From Tritrichomonas musculus (Eukaryota; Parabasalia; Tritrichomonadida; Tritrichomonadidae): a stretch of 64,000 nt of DNA. Shown here piece by piece: positions 19,533 to 31,000 of the stretch. A program made the position numbers and the translations under genes. Positions within the stretch are counted from its first letter, which is position 1; every line of letters starts with the position of its first letter. The notes below the pieces were generated by a model, which was not told the DNA's origin, made no database searches, and saw nothing but the letters and a program-made list of their open reading frames with translations. Location of the stretch: assembly GCA_039105265.1 (NCBI GenBank), contig JAPFFF010000055.1, positions 310,001 through 374,000 of the forward strand. The letters run 5' to 3'.

Positions 19533-20246
19533 ATGAAATCAGATCTTGCCGGATTTGGTGTCAAACCTGATTGCCTCAATGGACTCATCCGTGAACTCAA
19601 TACACCTCTCCTCATTCCATCCCAACAGCTCGTTCGTGAAGGCTTCCAAGGTCTAGCCACTGATGCAGGTCTCGATGTTTCCAAATCAATTGCTCTCTCG
19701 AATACCACCAACATCACAGTCATGTTCCCTAAAAGAACTAATGAAATAGCATGCTTCGACAACATCATGTACCAGAACGTTCAACTCACCATCAACAACG
19801 TCAAATACCCAGACACAGAGTTTGATTCCACTATCGGACCACGATTCTATCAATACCAACTCATCTCAAACGAATTAGACGGCTCTCTCAGACCATCCCA
19901 CGAACTTGAAGACTCATGGACAATGTCATTGAATGCCCCAGATGGAACCCGTTACAAGAACACCATAAGTGATGCCACTAGCTTCTGCATTAACTTCCAA
20001 CTCGAACGTACCAACTCTGGATATGTATTCGATGGCGTTGACACAGGCGGAAACACAGTCACAATCAAATTCAAAGGCCAACCATTATATCGAGGTGCTA
20101 ACGACACATACTACAACTATGACTTGTCAAACCCTGGTGCTCATCCACCCCCTCCTGAGGCTTGGATTTGTACAGACACATACTTCACATGGCAAATGGG
20201 AGCAGTTAAGTACTATGCAAACTCAGTCCCTGATGGCTATTATTAA
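19533..20246 (+). CDS. Capsid-like Polinton ORF (C-terminal type)
   Basis: 237 residues with the same C-rich codon choice as the preceding ORF on the same strand. Beta-rich (YQNVQLTINNVKYPDTEF, PRFYQYQLISNELDG), with a Pro-rich loop near the end (GAHPPPPEAW). It fits part of a jelly-roll capsid protein. Together with the ORF at 18525-19484 it marks the capsid region of the element. Confidence 0.6.
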   Translation: MKSDLAGFGVKPDCLNGLIRELNTPLLIPSQQLVREGFQGLATDAGLDVSKSIALSNTTNITVMFPKRTNEIACFDNIMYQNVQLTINNVKYPDTEFDSTIGPRFYQYQLISNELDGSLRPSHELEDSWTMSLNAPDGTRYKNTISDATSFCINFQLERTNSGYVFDGVDTGGNTVTIKFKGQPLYRGANDTYYNYDLSNPGAHPPPPEAWICTDTYFTWQMGAVKYYANSVPDGYY

Positions 20247-20294
20247 GAGAGATTCATTCAAAAATATCGTTCATGTTAACCTTTATTTTTGCAT

Positions 20295-20636
20295 TTAGTA
20301 GATCAATTTGAGGAATACTTTAAAGTCATCAGGCTTGATTTCATTACCTTTGCTGTCGGTGAACCATATCTTGAAGTCCCTCTTGGATCCTATATATTCA
20401 TACTTTCTATTATCATCACTTGGCATCACGTTTGCATACCACACAAGACTATCACAATACTTGTCCCTTTGAATGAACGTTGCATGGCATTCCGTCTCGC
20501 CATCTAGATAACCATTACATGTAGCCCTACAGTACTGAAAAACGACATATTTACGATTCTTTGAATACACAAAATCGATTGGAAACTGGTTCTCATAAGT
20601 GTCAGTTATGAAGTAAGTCTTAGTTGTTGGTTCCAT
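20295..20636 (-). CDS. Small Polinton protein, unknown, beta-rich
   Basis: 113 residues, last gene before the right terminal repeat. It contains five cysteines (CRATCNGYLDGETEC and others) and a beta-rich C-terminus (DFKIWFTDSKGNEI then FKVFLKLIY). The end recalls the closing segment of the ORF into which the Polinton inserted (FWIEFYSG). That hints both might be jelly-roll structural proteins, but this is weak. Confidence 0.5.
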   Translation of the reverse strand: MEPTTKTYFITDTYENQFPIDFVYSKNRKYVVFQYCRATCNGYLDGETECHATFIQRDKYCDSLVWYANVMPSDDNRKYEYIGSKRDFKIWFTDSKGNEIKPDDFKVFLKLIY

Positions 20637-20646
20637 TTCGTATTCA

Positions 20647-20997
20647 TTAAATTTTCACATCATCTCAAACCACTTTATCGCAAAACTTATGATCCCTATC
20701 TACCCCTTCCAACCCTTCAAATCAACCCTCACATCTCAACCTCCAAGACCTCCGGTGATTTTAGACCGAAACTCCCAGACCTTCACTTTCGAATCATTTC
20801 TCAAGGATCACATAAATTCATCTCCAGCCCTTCATTCCCGAATCCGATCTGAACTCCATAAACACCCAATTCTTAACACCAACTAAGCAACGGGAATCGT
20901 TAACGAATTCTCAAGGTTTCCAAGCTGATCCCTTCAAAATGACGTGAAAGTGGGGAGTTTAGGCCGAAGGCCTAAAATCACCTCTTTTATATGTAGT
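20647..20997 (-). repeat. Right terminal inverted repeat of the Polinton (351 bp)
   Basis: Reverse complement of 150-500, same length, about two visible differences. The near identity argues for recent insertion or recent replication of the whole element. Confidence 0.9.
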
Positions 20998-21002
20998 CGC
21001 CC
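20998..21002. repeat. Target-site duplication, right copy (CGCCC)
   Basis: Same five bases as 145-149, directly outside the right inverted repeat. Confidence 0.85.
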
Positions 21003-22154
21003 TGAATAGAATTCTATCCAAAATCTTTGATCAGTTGAGTTTAGCTTGAAGTACTTGATTGGGTTAAATATAACTTTACTATTTCCTAAGTAACCTTTTG
21101 ATGATTGTTCTGCTATTGATGAATATATTTTGCAACTAACTCTATCCCACACGTCCTCAAATTGTATTTCTCTCATCCATTTACCTTCATATCTCACTAT
21201 ATTATCATTTTTGTCTTCAATAGGATTCTCTAAGTCCATGTATTTGTTTGGATTATTTTGAAAAGGTTCAAAACCAACATTAAATACATCTGCTAAATCA
21301 TAAATACTATTAACAGAATTATCTTGTATTCCATTTTTAAAAGGTCTTATACGAAAACTGATTGATAGGTCAATATAAAATGGATTATTTTCATCTTCAT
21401 TTAACTTTGAATACATTTCTTCAACAAATTTCTTTTTATTATAATCATAATATCCATCCATACCAACATCCTTTAAATCAAAAACAGGTTGTCCAACTAA
21501 TTTTTTTGATTCCTCCAATTCATCCTTTTTTCTTCTCAATTCCCAGCACTCATTATATAAAATCTGTCTTTGAAATGTTTTTTGTGCTATTTCATTTAAA
21601 TCAACACTATTTGCTATTTCATTATCAAGTTGTAATGTTTCATTCATTTTCTTTTCTATTTCATCTTCTATTTTCTTTTTTTGTGTATCAATTGAAGAAT
21701 GAAGAAATTTATTTAATGCAATAGGTGAAACATTATATTTTTCAAATTCAGGACCCAAGAAATATCTCAAATCACTTAATATTTCCCTTAAATCTTTTTC
21801 TGAAGGAATCCAAGAAGTTAAATTATAAAATAATTCTGATTTCCTATCATTAGGAATAGATAAATAAAGGTCATCATATGATTGATTTGGGTTATTTAGC
21901 TTTAAGTCATCATAATCTTTTTTATAATATTTTCTGATTCCTATTGTATATGATATTTTTCTTCTTCTACAATTTGTCCATATATTTCTTACGCCTATTA
22001 TTGATTCCCCTCTATTTGAAGTAACCCAATCTTGAGGATAATTAAAATAAAAACGATTAGGTCTTGTTTTATCTCGTTCCCCATCTTCTAAAAAGTAAGC
22101 ATATTCAATTGGTATAGGTGTTTGTTCTTCTGTAGGATTTAGTGTTGGATACAT
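20998..22154 (-). pseudogene. ORF interrupted by the Polinton, unknown or virus-like
   Basis: About 386 codons from the ATG at 22152-22154 (residue 11 of the longer open frame) to the insertion point; beyond that the frame reads into the inverted repeat. The protein starts MYPTLNPTEEQTPIP, has strand-like text (NRFYFNYPQDWVTSN, SIIGVRNIWTNCRRRKISY), a long central charged coiled coil, and beta-rich segments near the end (FYIDLSISFRIRPF, FWIEFYSG). I do not recognise a family. The beta-coil-beta layout would suit a structural protein of another virus-like element, so the Polinton may have landed in an older element; a host gene is equally possible. Its severed last part lies at 51-149. Confidence 0.65.
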
Positions 22155-22185
22155 TTTTATAAAAATATAAAAACAAAAGTGCAAA

Positions 22186-22464
22186 AACCAACCCTGAGAG
22201 GCCTTTTTCTGAATTACTTATAAAAGAGATCTACTCCAAATGAAATCCTTATTGAAAGGAGCCGTCCGTTAACTAGGGGAAGTTAATGGCCTCGATCAGG
22301 AAGATGGAAACTTAACTCAATAAGTTTTTTGTTTGCGGAATAATTGTTAACGAACAACTCACAACTTGGCCACAAATCCAAGTTTTCACAGATTTCACTC
22401 AAAGTCCACTCTTTCTCATAACTCAGAAAAAATGCGTTCCGGATATATGTCGAACCTAGGATGT
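22186..22464 (-). other. Non-coding region with tRNA-like 3' portion and imperfect hairpin
   Basis: No ORF. On the minus strand 22427-22464 reads like the 3' half of a Pol III gene: a B-box-like GGTTCGACATATATCC, then GGAACGCAT and a run of six T. Further on, 22258-22296 can form an imperfect hairpin (GAGGCCATTAAC against GTTAACGGACGGCTC). Just before that, at 22301-22312, stands AGTTTCCATCTT on the minus strand. The same 12 bases occur at 25253-25264, in front of the matching tRNA-like 5' half. Confidence 0.35.
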
Positions 22465-22475
22465 TAGGTAGGGAG

Positions 22476-25215
22476 TAAACCTAGCAACTTTTTAAAATAG
22501 CCTTCAATATTTGAGTCGAACAAATGTTTTTTTGAGATGGACAATCATGAAATTTAGAATATTTGAAGGCTCTTTGAAATTTCCCCTTAAAAAGTGGTGG
22601 TTAGTTTTCTGAAGACTCAATTTCTTTCAATTTTTATAATAAAAACCATTGAATTTATATGAAAACGATTAAAAGAAGATGCCATTTTATTTTTTAAAAG
22701 GAAAGGCTCTTTTAGATATTATTTATACTTGATGTTACTCCATGTAAAGCAAAGTAAGAGATAATTTTATAATACAAGCTAATAAAGCACGAGCAGCTAC
22801 ATATTGTAGCATGGTTACTAATATACCTTTAAAATCTTCAAATAAGGAAGCAAATTATATTTCAACTGCAACAAGCAAGGCAATCCTCTTTAAAAATTGT
22901 TTTTTCAACCAACCAATTGCATAATTCATTGGCTCATTTTTGATCCACAATCAATTTTTCCATGATATTTTTATATTTACTATGATTTCTAATACTAAAT
23001 TATGTATTGATTTTAAAGATATTAGTAAAACTCCTCAAATATCACTCCTTCCTTCATTTTTTTGAATATTTTTATAAGAATAAAACCATTGAATTTCTAT
23101 CTAAACGATCATTTTACATACAATTTATTTTTATATCTTTCAAAAAAATGTTCATTTTTCTCATTTTTTTAATTATTCTAATAGAGTTTGGATGTATTTT
23201 TGAAATTTAAAATATGTAAATATTTATATAATTATTATAAATATAAAAAAGGCCTGCTTTCATTTTATATTTAGAATATATATTTTTTTAAAAAAAAAGA
23301 AAAAGAAAGATAAATGAAAATGGCGCTTTATTAAAAACTAATTAATGGATTTTCATCATATTCAAGCTCCTTTTCAATTAAGTCATCTTGAAATAGCGCA
23401 TGCAAATTATGGTTTATAAAGTCATTTGAGTATTGTTCATCTTGCTTTAGGAAAATACTATTCATTCGTATAACAAGTAACGCATTTAAGGTGTCAAATC
23501 CCAGATTTCTCTTATTATTCATAAGGATATCTCCAAGGTGAGAAAAAGAACGCTCGCAGGCTGCTTCACTACAAGGTACAGTCAGTATTTCAATTGCAAT
23601 TCGAGCGAATTTTTTTGTAATATCCTCAAATTCATCATGTTTTAGAGAAATACGTTGTGGCTCAATTGTCCAAAAAGTGCCACCATTTGCAATATTTTCC
23701 CAGAAATTAAAAGATTCCAACGTTGTATTTTGTAATATTAAAAAAGTGTTTTTTCGAAACTTTAAAAAATATAAAAAAAATTGAGCAAGTTTTTTTTTTC
23801 TGGATTTTCATTTGAATATTCAAGAAAAGTGTCATGAGCAACATTAATTGAAATTAGTGATTGTTGATCTTTTTCATTTAAATTTTGTAATCCATAACCT
23901 GTTAACAAGTACGCTAAAATAGGTAACTTAAGATTTTCAGTTGAAGAAAATCTATTCAATATTGAATTTAACATATCTTGTGCAATATTTACTTCTTCTT
24001 TTCTTTTATTTAATTCATTAATTTTAATTAATTGATTCAATGTGATTTGTAAATTTGAAAAAATGTCAGCAATTGAAAAACAGTTTTTTTCGAACTTTTT
24101 CATAAGAATTTTCAAAGACATCAAAATTTCATCAATATATAACCAGTCATATTCAGTTTGAATTTGATCATATTGATATAAATTTAAAGGATCTAATTCT
24201 ATTTTATGAGCAATAATAAAACTAATACATTTTGATAATGAATACCAGCGAATTTCTTTGAATTCTGGGATTTTACCCAAACTTCTTACTTTTTCAGAAA
24301 ATTCTTTGAAATATTTCAATAAGTGAATAACGGTTGTTACAATATTTTTGTATTTATCGTCAAAAATGTCCTTGATTGCTAGATTCAATGTATGACATGA
24401 ACATGGAGTTCTGAAAAAGTTTTGTTTACTTTTAGCTTGAGCACTTGAAGGACCACCATCTAGAGCTGCTATGTTACTTGAAAAATTATCAGTGCAGACT
24501 GATACAAGATGACCACCATTTCGAGAAATTGTTAATGCTGTGTCGGCAATGATTTGAGAAATGTTCTCGCTTGTTTCTACATTACATTTTGTAATACCTA
24601 AAAAATAAATCTGCTTTGGTGTGAACAGAATTTGTCCTTGGTATTTTTTTTACTCTTTTCAACACCATCAATAAGAAGAGAAACCGAAAGACCATTTATC
24701 TTTTGAAAAATTTTATTTATGATATGTGATGAAAACTGATGAATTTTGTAACGCATTGTCGATTCTGGAGGCATAATAAAATTTGAATTAATATTTTGTA
24801 AAAAGCCATTAAAATCGTTATCAAAAATGGAATTAAATGTTATGTTTTTTTTGGAGATCCAGATCATAAGATATTTGAGAGCTTTCTCATAATTAATGTG
24901 GCCAGTATCATTTGAAAAAGATAATTGTTGCTTGCAATTATGATTTTTTGTACTACTTTTGGTTTTGTATTCTTTTCCGCATTCTGAGCAGATGAAAAGG
25001 GTTTCGATTATATCTGGCCTATTGCCCAAATTTATTTTGAGAACTCTGAAATCAATTTCAAAGTCATTGGTAATAAAATATTGCTGCATTTATTAGTTTT
25101 TTTTTTTTTTAAAAAAAAATCAATTCAATTTTTATAAAAATTCATTGAATTTTTTTGATCGTCTACTTTTAAAAAGTTTCAAAAATTGAAAGGAATTCAG
25201 AGGCTGTTATGTCTA
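22476..25215 (-). mobile_element. hAT-family DNA transposon, about 2.74 kb, decayed
   Basis: The interior encodes a hAT transposase on the minus strand. The borders are inferred from a 12-bp direct repeat TAGGTAGGGAGT at 22465-22476 and 25214-25225, within which an 8-9 bp target duplication fits. The ends match imperfectly as inverted repeats: TAAACCTAGCAAC inward from the left, TAGACATAACAGC inward from the right (9 of 13). The exact end may be off by one or two bases. Outside the borders are two halves of a tRNA-like sequence, so the element probably inserted there. Confidence 0.65.
23331..25089 (-). pseudogene. hAT transposase, frameshifted
   Basis: Starts MQQYFITNDF at 25087-25089. A zinc finger (CSECGKEYKTKSSTKNHNC) lies near residue 34. 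The catalytic region includes SLLIDGVEK and then VSVCTDNFSSN, followed by CSCHTLNLAIKD and the conserved Arg-Trp of EIRWYSL. The C-terminal hAT dimerisation domain is PCSEAACERSFSHLGDI followed by KRNLGFDTLNALLVIRMN. The reading frame changes twice: once around 24640-24650 at a run of A, and once around 23795-23806 at another run of A. Without these the protein would be one chain of roughly 580 residues. Both shifts are at homopolymers, so sequencing error cannot be excluded. Confidence 0.85.
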
Positions 25216-26000
25216 GGTAGGGAGTTTAACCATTACGACACACGCATAGACAAAGATGGAAACTCGATTTTGAATAAATATAAAACCAAATAAATATTGA
25301 AATATATTCTAATAACTCAAATAATATATTCAGAATTTAGTTTTAAAAATAAACCATCCAAAAATATTCTTGTATGGGGTCATAGCTCAATGGAAATATT
25401 TGGTGGAAAGTTACATGGTTCGAAAAATAGAAAGTCCGATATTTTTTATAAAAATTAATTTTAGTAAATTATAACCATAACCTTGTAAAAATAATAAAAA
25501 ATTTTATCTATCAATTTATTAATAAAATTTTCTTTCACAAATATTATAATTTTAAAGGAAAAAATTTTATTTATCAAATTTAATGAAAATTTTGGAAATT
25601 CATTTGTGCACCTTTGTGCGCACAACAAAAATTTAAATTCAAAAAGTGGAACAAAAATTTTGAAAAATTAATGAAAATCCATAATAAAAATATAAAAATT
25701 TAAATTCAAAAAGTGAAAAATAATATTAAAATATCTTGGTGTCTAGTTAACTTTTTAAGAATATTTTTATAAAATCTTTTCAAAATATTTGAGAGAAAAA
25801 AAATATACTACTGGCATATAAATATTTGAGAGAAAATATTAAATCAATCAAAACTCAATATTTTTGGGTCGTGCCTATACAAGAAATATCGTATTTTCGG
25901 GTGTAGAATTCAAAAAACACCATTAGAAAGCTCAAAAACTACTCCATACCTTGGAAATGACATTGGTGGAATAGTGAAAGTAGAGAGTGTGTACTTACGA
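25216..26000. other. Non-coding region with tRNA-like 5' portion
   Basis: On the minus strand 25226-25247 reads ATGCGTGTGTCGTAATGG and onward, which resembles an acceptor stem plus A box. It is preceded (25253-25264) by the same AGTTTCCATCTT motif seen at 22301-22312. A weak A-box and B-box pair also occurs on the plus strand at 25376-25426, but it does not fold as a tRNA. The remainder is AT-rich with no ORF and no clear repeat. Confidence 0.35.
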
Positions 26001-26020
26001 TAGGTTTTCAGAGGGTATTT

Positions 26021-26108
26021 GGCCGGGTAGCGAGGCCCAAGCGAAGGCGTACCTGAGCTTGGTGGCGAGCAGTGTAGGCTGGGGTGAAGAATGAATCCCA
26101 GCCTATAC
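26021..26108 (+). ncRNA. GC-rich foldable island, structured RNA candidate
   Basis: About 90 bases of much higher GC content than anything within several kilobases. Stem A is CCAAGC (26037-26042) with GCTTGG (26057-26062). Inside it is a symmetric GA/GA internal loop, then AGG paired with CCT around CGTA. Stem B is GTGTAGGCTGGG (26072-26083) with CCCAGCCTATAC (26097-26108), 12 pairs including one G-U. No long ORF crosses it. The strand is not determined, and I could not match it to a known RNA family. Confidence 0.35.
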
Positions 26109-26817
26109 TATACTACTCTTTTTCTTAAAATATACTGTTTTCAAGTTTGAGCTCCAAGTATTGAAACATGACTCTGAAAATGAATGCTAGAAGACAGGTC
26201 TACCTTTTTATTGAAAATCAGACCTAAAACTCAAGGCTAAAGTATCTACCCCCTCATTCCCCCATTCTATAACTACTATCTTTTTATAGAATATGGCTAA
26301 ATCAAATTTCAAAATGGTAGGGCCAATTTGGCAGTAGCAATTTTCATTCAATTTTTCACTTTTTAAATTGAATATTCATAAAAAATTAAAAAAAATTCAA
26401 TGGTACTGGTACATCTTTTCAGAAGGCATTCAATTTAGGTCATTCAATACTTTTTTCTTCTCTCAATAAATTCTTAACTTTTTTTTGCTTTTTAAAAATA
26501 AGTTTATTTTTCTTTCTAGGAATAAATATAAAATGTTACACATTTCCCCATTTTCTACAGACATGATATAACATATAATATCATTTAAATTAATTTTTAC
26601 AGATATCATCATATTATTGAAATACGTAATTCTAAGAAAAAATAAAAGCCATTAGTGAAAGAGCTTGGCATGGATATTATGAAAAAAATAGCAAAACAAA
26701 AAAAATCTTTTTTTGAAGGAAATCTAAAATGGAGAGCAGAGCGAAAAAAAATGTCGACTTTTTATTAGGTTTATGGCACGATACGACTTTTTCAATGTCG
26801 TAAAATGAAGTGCATTT

Positions 26818-26902
26818 TTAGTGCAATTATATCATTTTAGTGCAAAACTCGTTATTAGTGCATTTTTTGAATCAAAATTTGGTCTTAGTGCTAATTTAGT
26901 GC
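26818..26902 (+). repeat. Five iterated TTAGTGC motifs
   Basis: TTAGTGC occurs at 26818, 26837, 26855, 26885 and 26896, most within TTTTAGTGCA, ending about 17 bases before the 19-bp satellite begins. Irregular spacing (11-30 bases) argues against a tandem repeat and suggests a cluster of binding sites or the end of an unrecognised element. Confidence 0.5.
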
Positions 26903-26918
26903 ACGCCGAATATTCCCA

Positions 26919-27934
26919 TATAATATATATAAATAAATATAATATATATAAATAAATATAATATATATAAATAAATATAATATATATAAATAAATATAAT
27001 ATATATAAATAAATATAATATATATAAATAAATATAATATATATAAATAAATATAATATATATAAATAAATATAATATATATAAATAAATATAATATATA
27101 TAAATAAATATAATATATATAAATAAATATAATATATATAAATAAATATAATATATATAAATAAATATAATATATATAAATAAATATAATATATATAAAT
27201 AAATATAATATATATAAATAAATATAATATATATAAATAAATATAATATATATAAATAAATATAATATATATAAATAAATATAATATATATAAATAAATA
27301 TAATATATATAAATAAATATAATATATATAAATAAATATAATATATATAAATAAATATAATATATATAAATAAATATAATATATATAAATAAATATAATA
27401 TATATAAATAAATATAATATATATAAATAAATATAATATATATAAATAAATATAATATATATAAATAAATATAATATATATAAATAAATATAATATATAT
27501 AAATAAATATAATATATATAAATAAATATAATATATATAAATAAATATAATATATATAAATAAATATAATATATATAAATAAATATAATATATATAAATA
27601 AATATAATATATATAAATAAATATAATATATATAAATAAATATAATATATATAAATAAATATAATATATATAAATAAATATAATATATATAAATAAATAT
27701 AATATATATAAATAAATATAATATATATAAATAAATATAATATATATAAATAAATATAATATATATAAATAAATATAATATATATAAATAAATATAATAT
27801 ATATAAATAAATATAATATATATAAATAAATATAATATATATAAATAAATATAATATATATAAATAAATATAATATATATAAATAAATATAATATATATA
27901 AATAAATATAATATATATAAATAAATATAATATA
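26919..27934. repeat. 19-bp AT satellite, about 53 copies
   Basis: A tandem array of TAATATATATAAATAAATA with period 19 and essentially no variation over about 1 kb. Because 19 is not a multiple of 3 it creates long spurious open frames with a 19-residue (57-bp) period; none of these is a gene. The array ends about 75 bases before the ATG of the giant surface-protein gene, so it replaces the usual upstream region of that gene. Confidence 0.97.
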
Positions 27935-27999
27935 AAAAAATATTATTGATAAGAAAAAATTTAAAAAATATAAACATATAAATATTAGTATTTTGGAAT

Positions 28000-28005
28000 T
28001 CACTT
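28000..28005 (+). promoter_or_regulatory. Inr element (TCACTT) of the repeat-protein gene
   Basis: TCACTT fits the trichomonad initiator consensus TCAYTW and lies 6 bases before the ATG at 28012. It supports this start codon. Confidence 0.6.
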
Positions 28006-28011
28006 TTTAAA

Positions 28012-31000
28012 ATGAAAATTGTATTATTAATATTTTTAAATATTTTGATAAATTTGACAAAATCAGAAACTATTGCATGCGATTCTTCAGTAGCAACAAG
28101 CAATCCAGGATGCACATCTTGCACAGTAGCTCAAGGAACTGTTTGCGCAGCATGCGACACAGAAAAAGGATTCACAGGAAAACCAGATGCAACTGATAGT
28201 AACAAGTGCAAGTGCTCACAACCTAACTTCGAATACGACGCAACAGAAGACAAGTGTGTTGACAAATCAACATCAAATGCATGCGATCCTTCAGTAGCAA
28301 CAAGCAATCCAGGATGCACATCTTGCACAGTAGCTCAAGGAACTGTTTGCGCAGCATGCGACACAGAAAAAGGATTCACAGGAAAACCAGATGCAACTGA
28401 TAGTAACAAGTGCAAGTGCTCACAACCTAACTTCGAATACGACGCAACAGAAGACAAGTGTGTTGACAAATCAACATCAAATGCATGCGATCCTTCAGTA
28501 GCAACAAGCAATCCAGGATGCACATCTTGCACAGTAGCTCAAGGAACTGTTTGCGCAGCATGCGACACAGAAAAAGGATTCACAGGAAAACCAGATGCAA
28601 CTGATAGTAACAAGTGCAAGTGCTCACAACCTAACTTCGAATACGACGCAACAGAAGACAAGTGTGTTGACAAATCAACATCAAATGCATGCGATCCTTC
28701 AGTAGCAACAAGCAATCCAGGATGCACATCTTGCACAGTAGCTCAAGGAACTGTTTGCGCAGCATGCGACACAGAAAAAGGATTCACAGGAAAACCAGAT
28801 GCAACTGATAGTAACAAGTGCAAGTGCTCACAACCTAACTTCGAATACGACGCAACAGAAGACAAGTGTGTTGACAAATCAACATCAAATGCATGCGATC
28901 CTTCAGTAGCAACAAGCAATCCAGGATGCACATCTTGCACAGTAGCTCAAGGAACTGTTTGCGCAGCATGCGACACAGAAAAAGGATTCACAGGAAAACC
29001 AGATGCAACTGATAGTAACAAGTGCAAGTGCTCACAACCTAACTTCGAATACGACGCAACAGAAGACAAGTGTGTTGACAAATCAACATCAAATGCATGC
29101 GATCCTTCAGTAGCAACAAGCAATCCAGGATGCACATCTTGCACAGTAGCTCAAGGAACTGTTTGCGCAGCATGCGACACAGAAAAAGGATTCACAGGAA
29201 AACCAGATGCAACTGATAGTAACAAGTGCAAGTGCTCACAACCTAACTTCGAATACGACGCAACAGAAGACAAGTGTGTTGACAAATCAACATCAAATGC
29301 ATGCGATCCTTCAGTAGCAACAAGCAATCCAGGATGCACATCTTGCACAGTAGCTCAAGGAACTGTTTGCGCAGCATGCGACACAGAAAAAGGATTCACA
29401 GGAAAACCAGATGCAACTGATAGTAACAAGTGCAAGTGCTCACAACCTAACTTCGAATACGACGCAACAGAAGACAAGTGTGTTGACAAATCAACATCAA
29501 ATGCATGCGATCCTTCAGTAGCAACAAGCAATCCAGGATGCACATCTTGCACAGTAGCTCAAGGAACTGTTTGCGCAGCATGCGACACAGAAAAAGGATT
29601 CACAGGAAAACCAGATGCAACTGATAGTAACAAGTGCAAGTGCTCACAACCTAACTTCGAATACGACGCAACAGAAGACAAGTGTGTTGACAAATCAACA
29701 TCAAATGCATGCGATCCTTCAGTAGCAACAAGCAATCCAGGATGCACATCTTGCACAGTAGCTCAAGGAACTGTTTGCGCAGCATGCGACACAGAAAAAG
29801 GATTCACAGGAAAACCAGATGCAACTGATAGTAACAAGTGCAAGTGCTCACAACCTAACTTCGAATACGACGCAACAGAAGACAAGTGTGTTGACAAATC
29901 AACATCAAATGCATGCGATCCTTCAGTAGCAACAAGCAATCCAGGATGCACATCTTGCACAGTAGCTCAAGGAACTGTTTGCGCAGCATGCGACACAGAA
30001 AAAGGATTCACAGGAAAACCAGATGCAACTGATAGTAACAAGTGCAAGTGCTCACAACCTAACTTCGAATACGACGCAACAGAAGACAAGTGTGTTGACA
30101 AATCAACATCAAATGCATGCGATCCTTCAGTAGCAACAAGCAATCCAGGATGCACATCTTGCACAGTAGCTCAAGGAACTGTTTGCGCAGCATGCGACAC
30201 AGAAAAAGGATTCACAGGAAAACCAGATGCAACTGATAGTAACAAGTGCAAGTGCTCACAACCTAACTTCGAATACGACGCAACAGAAGACAAGTGTGTT
30301 GACAAATCAACATCAAATGCATGCGATCCTTCAGTAGCAACAAGCAATCCAGGATGCACATCTTGCACAGTAGCTCAAGGAACTGTTTGCGCAGCATGCG
30401 ACACAGAAAAAGGATTCACAGGAAAACCAGATGCAACTGATAGTAACAAGTGCAAGTGCTCACAACCTAACTTCGAATACGACGCAACAGAAGACAAGTG
30501 TGTTGACAAATCAACATCAAATGCATGCGATCCTTCAGTAGCAACAAGCAATCCAGGATGCACATCTTGCACAGTAGCTCAAGGAACTGTTTGCGCAGCA
30601 TGCGACACAGAAAAAGGATTCACAGGAAAACCAGATGCAACTGATAGTAACAAGTGCAAGTGCTCACAACCTAACTTCGAATACGACGCAACAGAAGACA
30701 AGTGTGTTGACAAATCAACATCAAATGCATGCGATCCTTCAGTAGCAACAAGCAATCCAGGATGCACATCTTGCACAGTAGCTCAAGGAACTGTTTGCGC
30801 AGCATGCGACACAGAAAAAGGATTCACAGGAAAACCAGATGCAACTGATAGTAACAAGTGCAAGTGCTCACAACCTAACTTCGAATACGACGCAACAGAA
30901 GACAAGTGTGTTGACAAATCAACATCAAATGCATGCGATCCTTCAGTAGCAACAAGCAATCCAGGATGCACATCTTGCACAGTAGCTCAAGGAACTGTTT

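Larger units (their letters stand above)
150..20997. mobile_element. Maverick/Polinton, about 20.8 kb, young and nearly whole
   Basis: The element has 351-bp terminal inverted repeats (150-500 and 20647-20997), a 5-bp target duplication, a protein-primed family B DNA polymerase, a retroviral-type integrase, a packaging ATPase, a pVI-like small protein and capsid-like ORFs. This is the defining gene set of Mavericks/Polintons, which are abundant in trichomonad genomes. The two inverted repeats have the same length and I see only about two differences between them, so the insertion is recent. Most ORFs are long and open; there are about three or four apparent breaks overall. Its genes are less AT-rich than the surrounding non-coding DNA. 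It sits inside another minus-strand ORF. Confidence 0.95.

Noticed and set aside
25376-25440. Possible tRNA gene (A box and GGTTCGAA)
   Set aside because: The ends do not pair as an acceptor stem and no anticodon arm can be formed; at most a decayed tRNA-derived sequence.
26919-27934. CRISPR-like array
   Set aside because: The units are directly tandem with no spacers, and the organism is a eukaryote.
26832-28124. Long minus-strand open frames rich in Ile, Tyr and Leu
   Set aside because: They are produced by the 19-bp satellite, whose period of 57 bases contains no stop in these frames; there is no promoter or domain.
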